From an uncultured Clostridia bacterium (GTDB lineage: Bacteria; Bacillota; Clostridia; TANB77; CAG-508), in assembly GCA_949077355.1 (NCBI GenBank), contig CARUQW010000046.1:1-11409 (forward strand): 11,409 nt of DNA, written 5' to 3'. The notes beneath the pieces are model-generated. The model searched no databases, had not been told where the DNA came from, and saw only the letters and a list, made by a program, of their open reading frames with translations. Below are positions 6,750-11,409 of this stretch, one piece after another (within the stretch, counting starts at the first letter, position 1; every line of letters starts with the position of its first letter). The translations under genes and the position numbers were made by a program.

Positions 6750-6998
6750 TTAATATAACTGATTTGCTTCTTCCTGTGTTATAATATTACTTTCCAAAGA
6801 AAAATCAACTTGTTTTTTCCTTTCCTCTTTGTCTTCTATTCCTTTTAAAAGATTTATTAAATCTGCATGTTCATCACTAATTGTTCCATCTTGATTGTAT
6901 AAATAATTTTCACTATGCGTTGCCTTATACACTCCAAACGCAATTGCACAAACTAATACAATAACCAATGCAATAATTATAATTTTCTTATCTTTCAT
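6750..6998 (-). CDS. Small single-pass membrane protein, unknown function
   Basis: About 82 residues. After a KDKK start there is one strongly hydrophobic helix (IIIIALVIVLVCAIAFGVY, roughly residues 5-23), then a charged, probably extracytoplasmic tail with NQDGTISDEHADLI, which loosely resembles a calcium-binding loop, and a C-terminal FSLESNIITQEEANQLY helix reminiscent of short oligomerisation motifs. I do not recognise the family. ATG at 6998 is preceded by GAGG; a GTG at 7007 with AAGGAAGG upstream is an equal alternative. It overlaps the preceding gene by about 11 nt and ends 75 nt before the sigK start, so it is co-transcribed with the LytTR gene and possibly with sigK. Confidence 0.6.
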   Translation of the reverse strand: MKDKKIIIIALVIVLVCAIAFGVYKATHSENYLYNQDGTISDEHADLINLLKGIEDKEERKKQVDFSLESNIITQEEANQLY

Positions 6999-7275
6999 CT
7001 TCCTCACTTCCTTCCTTTATTTTATTTAATTTTTGATTTAATTTATAGACTGTAATTTTTTTATAACTTTCATTCATCATTACCATAATTACATACACTA
7101 ATGTATAAAACAGAATTGTTTCTTGAAAACTAATAAATAAATTTTCCAGCCATAAATCTCGCCCTCCTATCGCATTTACCCATACCGTTTTTATGGTTGA
7201 AAATACTATGTTAAAAATCACATTACCTACTATATAAAATAGTATGTAGTTTAATGCCACTTTCTTTTGATTCAT
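6988..7275 (-). CDS. Small two-helix membrane protein, partner of the LytTR regulator
   Basis: 95 residues with two hydrophobic helices (about YILFYIVGNVIFNIVFSTI and TILFYTLVYVIMVMM) and a basic-then-acidic cytoplasmic tail ending GSEEDER. It starts 1 nt after the LytTR gene stop (TAA AATG), with AGGGGG as ribosome binding site inside the preceding gene, so the two are translationally coupled. LytTR-only regulators are commonly paired with a small membrane protein (for example DUF3021 types) that controls them. This one is shorter than the usual DUF3021 length, so I assign only the role by context, not the family. Confidence 0.65.
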   Translation of the reverse strand: MNQKKVALNYILFYIVGNVIFNIVFSTIKTVWVNAIGGRDLWLENLFISFQETILFYTLVYVIMVMMNESYKKITVYKLNQKLNKIKEGSEEDER

Positions 7276-7276
7276 T

Positions 7277-7717
7277 TTAAAGCCCCCTTTCCTCTAAATA
7301 ATCCATAACATCTTTTATTTTTCTTCTAGCTACTATCTGCTCTGAGTCATCCTCAAATTTCACAATAATTCTTCCTGTTTCTCCCAAATCAAAATGTTTT
7401 ACTTTCTGAAGATTGATAACACAACTTTTCGAAATTCTCAAAAAATCAACGTCCATCTTTTCTAACTCATATAGCTTACTTTTTATTTTATATTCCCCTT
7501 TATTAGTCTTGCAATAATTGTATTTCTTGTCACTATAAAAATATAAAATTCCCTTTATTTTAACTGTCATTCGTTCATTTTCTTTTGTTTCTACTACTTT
7601 TTCTTTTTCAAACGATTCTATATATTGAATCAATTTATCAATATTACTATTTTGTTTTTCTGTTTCTACCGTTATTAAAATTTTGTTTTCTTCCAATTTA
7701 TCTACTTTTATTTTCAT
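7277..7717 (-). CDS. LytTR-domain transcriptional regulator without receiver domain
   Basis: 146-residue DNA-binding protein. Residues about 50-146 form a LytTR domain: KGILYFYSDKKYNYCKT, then KLYELEKMDVDFLRISKSC, NLQKV, and QIVARRKIKDVMDYL, matching the family pattern of a strand-rich domain that binds imperfect direct repeats. The N-terminal 45 residues are a short charged segment rather than a response-regulator receiver, so it is not part of a two-component pair; control probably comes from the coupled membrane protein downstream. AAGGAG lies 7 nt before the ATG. It is first in an operon with a clear promoter at 7736-7764, and the cluster ends in sigK. The target genes are not visible. 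Confidence 0.85.
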   Translation of the reverse strand: MKIKVDKLEENKILITVETEKQNSNIDKLIQYIESFEKEKVVETKENERMTVKIKGILYFYSDKKYNYCKTNKGEYKIKSKLYELEKMDVDFLRISKSCVINLQKVKHFDLGETGRIIVKFEDDSEQIVARRKIKDVMDYLEERGL

Positions 7718-7735
7718 TGTTTTCTCCTTACCTTT

Positions 7736-7764
7736 ATTTTATCTTGTTTTCTTATCTTTTTCAA
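7736..7764 (-). promoter_or_regulatory. Promoter of the LytTR operon
   Basis: On the minus strand TTGAAA (7759-7764), a 17-bp spacer and TAAAAT (7736-7741), about 12 nt before the ribosome binding site; the leader is very short. Confidence 0.7.
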
Positions 7765-7802
7765 TATTCTAAGGATAAGTGGTCTTTTTTTCAGATAAAC
7801 GG

Positions 7803-7830
7803 AAAAAAGAATAGAAACTCTCTATTCTTT
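7803..7830 (-). terminator. Terminator of the fatty-acid operon after fabI
   Basis: On the minus strand AAAGAATAGA (7830-7821), a 5-nt loop and TCTATTCTTTTTT; the stem overlaps the fabI stop codon and is followed by Ts. It separates the fab/acc cluster from the LytTR operon. Confidence 0.75.
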
Positions 7831-8602
7831 AAATTCCCATAATATTATAACCATTATCTGCATAAACAATCTGTCCTGTGACACTATCTGACATAGAACT
7901 TAATAAAAATGTTGCTACATTTCCCACCTGTGTTGTTGTTACATTTTTATGTAATGGTGCTTTTTCTTCAATTACTGTTAGAACACTTCCAAAATCTTTA
8001 ATCCCTTTTGCTGATAAGGTTTTAATTGGTCCTGCTGAAACAGCATTTACTCTCATATCTTCTTTTCCTAAATTTTCTGCCAGATATCTAACACTTGCTT
8101 CTAGTGCAGCTTTTGCTACTCCCATTACATTGTAATTATCGATTACTTTCGTTGAACCATGATAAGTTAATGTTACTAAACTTGCCTTCTCATTTAACAT
8201 ATCTAATTCTTTTGCCATTCTAGCTGCTAATACAAAAGAATAACTGCTTACATCACAAGCATGGGCAAATCCTTCTTTACTTGTAAAAATAAAATCATTA
8301 TGTAATTCTTCTGTATTAGCATGGGCAATAGCATGCACAATTCCATCTACTTTTCCGTTTTCTTCTTTAATTTTTGTAAACACTTCTCTTACTTTCTCAT
8401 CTTCAGAAGCCCCATCTAAAACATAAGCTTTACTTCCTTCAAATTCTGCAATTAAAGTTTCTATTTTCTCTTTATTTTCTTCTCCCATATACGTAAAAAT
8501 TAGTTTCGCTCCATTTTCATACGCTGCCTTTGCAATTCCAAATGCAATACTCCACTTATTTCTAATTCCCATAATTAAAACTTTCTTTCCTTCTAATAAC
8601 AC
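7829..8602 (-). CDS. fabI: Enoyl-[acyl-carrier-protein] reductase (FabI type)
   Basis: NAD(P)H-dependent reduction of trans-2-enoyl-ACP, the last step of each fatty-acid elongation round; the target of triclosan in other bacteria. The 257-residue short-chain dehydrogenase has the FabI cofactor loop GIRNKWSIAFGIA (about residues 12-24), the AHAIAHA stretch, Y147 and the catalytic pair Y157/K164 in YNVMGVAKA, and SAGPIKTLSAKGI; these numbers equal those of B. subtilis FabI. The start is GTG at 8602: GGAGG lies 8 nt upstream and the protein then starts LLEGKKVLIMGI like its relatives. A TTG at 8617 would place the ribosome binding site inside the gene. It is last in the acc cluster. Confidence 0.93.
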   Translation of the reverse strand: MLLEGKKVLIMGIRNKWSIAFGIAKAAYENGAKLIFTYMGEENKEKIETLIAEFEGSKAYVLDGASEDEKVREVFTKIKEENGKVDGIVHAIAHANTEELHNDFIFTSKEGFAHACDVSSYSFVLAARMAKELDMLNEKASLVTLTYHGSTKVIDNYNVMGVAKAALEASVRYLAENLGKEDMRVNAVSAGPIKTLSAKGIKDFGSVLTVIEEKAPLHKNVTTTQVGNVATFLLSSMSDSVTGQIVYADNGYNIMGI

Positions 8603-8645
8603 TTCACTTTCCTCCAATTCTTCTATTATTCATTTTTTTGCTTTA

Positions 8646-8769
8646 TTCAAAATTTATTTATTTTTTACGAAGTAACAATTCGTGGGGACCAGTAAGATTA
8701 CAGTCTGTTATGTAGTTACAGACTGTTCGCAACTGGGAGTTACTTAGGAAAAAATAAATAAATTTTGAA
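8646..8769. repeat. 124-bp multi-stem inverted repeat between accA and fabI
   Basis: The outer arms 8646-8666 and 8749-8769 are perfect 21-bp complements. After a 3-nt mismatch AAGTAAC (8670-8676) pairs with GTTACTT (8739-8745). Inside are CCAGT/ACTGG (8689-8693 with 8732-8736) and ACAGTCTGT/ACAGACTGT (8700-8708 with 8718-8726). Such a nested cruciform fills nearly the whole 175-nt gap. It has no T run on the minus strand, so it is more like a small palindromic mobile element or an mRNA-stabilising structure than a terminator. Confidence 0.65.
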
Positions 8770-8777
8770 AATAGCCA

Positions 8778-9588
8778 TTATGATAATATTTTATATTCTC
8801 CCATATTTCTAAACTTTTGATATCTGTCTTCCACAATTTGTTCTACTGACAAATCTTTCATCTCTTCAATTATTTTCTGAATTTCCTTTTTCAAACTTTT
8901 AGCAACTTTCAAAAAGCTCTCTTCTTCATCACCTTGAGGCTCTTTAATTATTTTATCAATCACTTTTAATTCATACAAATCATTGGCTGTCAATTTCATT
9001 TTCTCAGCAGCTTCTTTCGTTCTTGATGAATCTTTCCATAAAATACTAGCATATCCTTCTGGTGATAAAATAGAATAAATCGCATTTTCTAACATTAGTA
9101 CTCGATTTCCAACACCTAATGCTAATGCTCCACCACTTGAACCTTCTCCAATTACAATGCTAATTACTGGTACTTTTAATTTGCTAAGTTCCAACATCGA
9201 ACTTGCAATCGCTTCTCCGTTGTCCTCTTTCTTCTGCCCCAATTCCTGGATAAGCACCTTTTGTATCAATAAAAGTAATCACTGGTCTATTAAATTTTTC
9301 CGCTTGTTTCATAAAACGGATTCCTTTTCGATAAGCTTCTGGATTTGGCATTCCAAAATTTCTTTCTATATTTTCTTTGGTAGTTCTTCCTTTTTGTTCT
9401 GCAATTACTGTATAATTTTGCTTTCCTATTTTAGCCAATCCACATACAATTGATTGATCATCTTTAAAATTTCTATCTCCATGTAATTCCATAAAATCGT
9501 CAAAAATTTTCTCTATATAATCCAATGCTGTTTTTCTTTTTGGATTTCTTGCTATTTCTACTTTTTCCCAAGCTGTCAACTTTTTCAT
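8778..9588 (-). CDS. accA: Acetyl-CoA carboxylase carboxyltransferase alpha subunit, read through a +1 shift at CGG
   Basis: With AccD it moves the carboxyl group from carboxybiotin to acetyl-CoA, giving malonyl-CoA. The first frame (9588-9220) gives 123 residues from MKKLTAWEKVEIARNPKR through HGDRN and FIDTKGAYPGIGAEERGQ. The second (9218-8778) continues at once with GEAIASSMLELSKLKVPVI, IGEGSSGGALALGVGN and SPEGYASILWKDSS to the stop. Joined length is 269 residues, near that of the short Firmicutes AccA. The break is at CGG 9217-9219; omitting the C restores the family's RGQ-(G/S)-EAIA. Without a shift translation ends 11 residues later, losing much of the active-site region. An AGGAG site lies 8 nt before ATG. 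The gene is essential in most bacteria and this is the only copy seen here, so inactivation would be surprising. Confidence 0.9.
9217..9219 (-). other. Recoding site of accA: in-frame CGG, +1 shift
   Basis: The minus strand reads AGA GGA CAA CGG AGA AGC in the incoming frame; skipping the C gives AGA GGA CAA GGA GAA GCG (RGQ-GEA), exactly the conserved motif. It is the third site of the form NNN-C-GGA in this window. Confidence 0.7.
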
Positions 9589-9609
9589 CTTTCTCTCTCC
9601 TTTCTAACT

Positions 9610-9671
9610 GAGGGATTAAAGGGCTGGGATTAGAGGGACGTTCCTTAAAATCCCTCTTCTGTCTAATCCCT
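9610..9671. repeat. Dispersed palindromic repeat between accD and accA
   Basis: GGGATTAGA (9626-9634) pairs with TCTAATCCC (9662-9670) and GGGA with TCCC inside. The core GGGACGTTCCTTAAA followed by ATCCCT matches 103-132. The accD stop codon and last two codons (AGG GAT TAG) lie inside the right arm, so the element forms the end of the gene. Confidence 0.7.
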
Positions 9672-10502
9672 GTGATATTGAATTAATTGATATAATGTAT
9701 CCTTTAAATCTTTTCTTTCCACTATTTTATCAATAAATCCATGTTCTAATAAAAACTCAGCCGTTTGAAAACCCTCTGGTAGTTTTTCACCAATTGTCTG
9801 CTCAATTACTCTTTGTCCTGCAAATCCTATCATTGCTCCTGGTTCAGCCAACACAATATCAGCTATGCTAGCAAAAGATGCTGTAACCCCTCCATAAGTT
9901 GGGTCTGTTAAAACCGATATGTATAGCAAACCTGCTTCATTTAATTTAGAAATAGCAGCTGTAGTTTTAGCCATTTGCATTAAAGAGATAATCCCTTCTT
10001 GCATTCTAGCACCTCCAGAAACACAAAATACGATAATCGGAAGTTTTAATTCAATTGCTTTTTCCATAGCATAGGTGATTTTTTCTCCTACTACAATTCC
10101 CATGCTTCCCACTAGAAAGCCGCTATCCATAACACAAATTACTACTTCTTCTCCATGTATTTTTCCAATACCACAACTTACAGCTTCTTGAATTCCTGTT
10201 TTTTCTCGTAATCCTTTTATTTTTTTTGGATAGTCTTCCAATTCTAATGGATTGGTTGTATCAATATTAAAATCAAACTTTTCATAAGTTCCTTCATCTA
10301 TAATACTTTCTAATCTTTTATTAATATGCATTCTAAAATAAGCACCACAATTTGGACAAATACTATGGTTTGCTCTTACTGTTTCTTTATATAAAATTTC
10401 TTTACATTTACTGCACTTTACCCATTTACCAACTTGGATATCAACTTGATTTTCCATTCTTTTAGCCGTTGGTTCTCTTTTCTTAATTTTGTCTACTATC
10501 AT
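9663..10502 (-). CDS. accD: Acetyl-CoA carboxylase carboxyltransferase beta subunit
   Basis: Partner of AccA in the carboxyltransferase. 279 residues, normal length. An N-terminal zinc ribbon has C30, C33, C49 and C52 (KCSKCKEIL, ICPNCG), followed by the crotonase-type fold with SGGARMQEGIISLMQMAKT, YGGVTASFAS, AEPGAMIGFAGQRVIEQT and GFQTAEFLLEHG. Start: GGAGG lies 8 nt before ATG 10502, giving MIVDKIKKR. An ATG at 10529 that overlaps the accC stop (ATGA) also has AAGGAG upstream and would add nine residues, MILGTEEKI. The sequence between the two is the 30-bp repeat that also occurs in pnp. The C-terminal RD and stop come from another repeat. It is coupled to accC. Confidence 0.95.
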   Translation of the reverse strand: MIVDKIKKREPTAKRMENQVDIQVGKWVKCSKCKEILYKETVRANHSICPNCGAYFRMHINKRLESIIDEGTYEKFDFNIDTTNPLELEDYPKKIKGLREKTGIQEAVSCGIGKIHGEEVVICVMDSGFLVGSMGIVVGEKITYAMEKAIELKLPIIVFCVSGGARMQEGIISLMQMAKTTAAISKLNEAGLLYISVLTDPTYGGVTASFASIADIVLAEPGAMIGFAGQRVIEQTIGEKLPEGFQTAEFLLEHGFIDKIVERKDLKDTLYQLIQYHRD

Positions 10503-10529
10503 GATTTTTTCCTCCGTCCCCAAAATCAT
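10500..10529. repeat. 30-bp palindromic repeat unit, copy 2 (accC-accD junction)
   Basis: Identical to 279-308. On the minus strand it starts at the ATG overlapping the accC stop and ends in the accD start codon; its GGAGG lies 8 nt before that ATG, so the repeat supplies the accD ribosome binding site. Confidence 0.75.
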
Positions 10530-11409
10530 TTTAAAATCTCCTTTTCAATGAAAGAAGTATCAAAGTTTCCTCGAATGAAATTAGGATTTTTTATAATTTT
10601 AAATAAAAAGTCTAGGTTGGTGTCTACTCCTTCTATCACAGTTTCTTCTAATGCTCTCTTCATTTTGCTGATGGCTTCATTTCTTGTATCTCCATGTGTA
10701 ATGATTTTTGCTATCATGGAATCATAAGATGGTGGTATGGTATAACCTTCATAAATTGAAGTGTCAATTCTTATTCCATTTCCTCCTGGCAAGTTTAACC
10801 CTGTTATTGTTCCTGGACATGGCATAAAGTTTTTACTTGGATTTTCTGCATTAATTCTACATTCAATACTGCATCCTCTAAATTCAACGTCTTTTTGTTT
10901 TATTCTTAATGGCTCTCCTGCTGCTATTTTGATTTGCGCTTTTACAATGTCAATTCCAGTTCTTTCTTCGGTTATAGGATGTTCTACTTGAATTCTTGTA
11001 TTCATCTCCATAAAATAAAAGTTTTTATCACTATCTACTAAAAATTCAATGGTTCCACAACTTGTATATCCTGCCGCTTTAGCTGCTTTTATAGCTGCTT
11101 CTCCCATTCTATTTCTTAATTTTTCATCAATTGCTGTTGATGGTGTTTCTTCAATAACTTTTTGATTTCTACGTTGAATAGAACAATCTCTTTCTCCTAA
11201 ATGTATTACATTTCCATGTTCATCTGCTAAGATTTGTATTTCTACATGTCTTGGATTTTTCACAAATTTTTCAATGTAAATTTCATCATCATTAAATGAT
11301 ATCTTTGCTTCTTGTTTTACAATGTTATAATTACTTTCCAATTCTTCTGCTGAATTAACAATACGAATTCCTTTTCCGCCACCTCCAGCAGCTGCTTTTA
11401 ACATAACGG
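10526..11409 (-). CDS. accC: Biotin carboxylase subunit of acetyl-CoA carboxylase, 5' part outside the window
   Basis: ATP-dependent carboxylation of the biotin on AccB with bicarbonate, the first half reaction of malonyl-CoA synthesis. The window holds the last 294 residues of a protein of about 450. It opens inside the ATP-grasp domain with the glycine-rich loop VMLKAAAGGGGKGIRIV, then HVEIQILAD, LGERDCSIQRRNQKVIEE, the catalytic MEMNTRIQVEHPITEE, and the C-terminal RINAENPSKNFMPCPGTI domain to EKEILK and TGA. The frame is open to the window edge, so the residues before PVM are simply beyond it. The stop overlaps a possible accD start, which implies an operon with accD, accA and fabI. Confidence 0.95.
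   Translation of the reverse strand, partial: VMLKAAAGGGGKGIRIVNSAEELESNYNIVKQEAKISFNDDEIYIEKFVKNPRHVEIQILADEHGNVIHLGERDCSIQRRNQKVIEETPSTAIDEKLRNRMGEAAIKAAKAAGYTSCGTIEFLVDSDKNFYFMEMNTRIQVEHPITEERTGIDIVKAQIKIAAGEPLRIKQKDVEFRGCSIECRINAENPSKNFMPCPGTITGLNLPGGNGIRIDTSIYEGYTIPPSYDSMIAKIITHGDTRNEAISKMKRALEETVIEGVDTNLDFLFKIIKNPNFIRGNFDTSFIEKEILK

Noticed and set aside
8778..9269. Separate gene for the C-terminal half of AccA with its own start at 9269
   Set aside because: The extra N-terminal residues are just the other reading frame of the upstream half; the homology begins exactly after the CGG at 9217-9219.
8778..9588. accA and sigK as ordinary frameshift pseudogenes
   Set aside because: Possible but not preferred: three independent mutations would each have had to create an in-frame CGG before A at a position where a one-base skip gives no length change, with no other decay.
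1..11409. CRISPR array, tRNA or rRNA genes, prophage or insertion-sequence genes
   Set aside because: No regularly spaced direct repeats, cloverleaf or rRNA signature, and no transposase, integrase or phage gene on either strand.

Overview
AT-rich DNA (roughly 30% G+C by eye) from a low-GC Gram-positive, most likely a spore-forming clostridium-like member of the Bacillota. The grounds are strong AGGAGG-type ribosome binding sites, TTGAAA/TAAAAT promoters, split acetyl-CoA carboxylase subunits, FabI, a 6S RNA and a sporulation sigma-K gene. The species cannot be named from this window.

Layout. 1-267 holds no gene, only a dispersed palindromic repeat beyond the end of pnp. 268-2878 is a minus-strand rpsO-pnp pair (ribosomal protein S15, polynucleotide phosphorylase) with a structured leader before each gene. 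An M20 dipeptidase (PepV type) lies divergently on the plus strand at 3146-4555 and runs straight into a perfect 61-bp inverted repeat. 4700-5135 is RNA territory: a minus-strand 6S RNA with its promoter, and a tiny plus-strand promoter-plus-terminator unit with no gene inside. A hemolysin III-like membrane protein follows (5140-5814). The minus-strand block 5966-7717 carries a LytTR regulator, two small membrane proteins and sigK. The last block (7829-11409, minus strand) is a fatty-acid cluster in the order accC (cut by the window end), accD, accA, fabI, making malonyl-CoA and performing the last reduction of the elongation cycle.

Main observation. Two otherwise well-conserved genes, sigK and accA, are out of frame: sigK twice and accA once. 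All three breaks fall exactly on an in-frame CGG codon followed by A. In all three, skipping the C (a +1 shift, NNN-C-GGA) restores family-conserved sequence with no missing or extra residue. I found no other in-frame CGG in about 3,150 codons of coding sequence, although CGGA occurs several times out of frame in intact genes. This points to CGG being an unassigned or starved codon that triggers +1 recoding, rather than to three independent mutations. In sigK the first site lies at the pro-sequence/mature-protein junction and the second just before the promoter -35 recognition helix-turn-helix.

Second theme. A family of palindromic repeats with a GGGACGTTCC or GGGGACGG core sits at or inside gene ends. 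One identical 30-bp unit occurs both inside the 3' end of pnp and at the 5' end of accD, where it supplies the Shine-Dalgarno sequence and the start codon.
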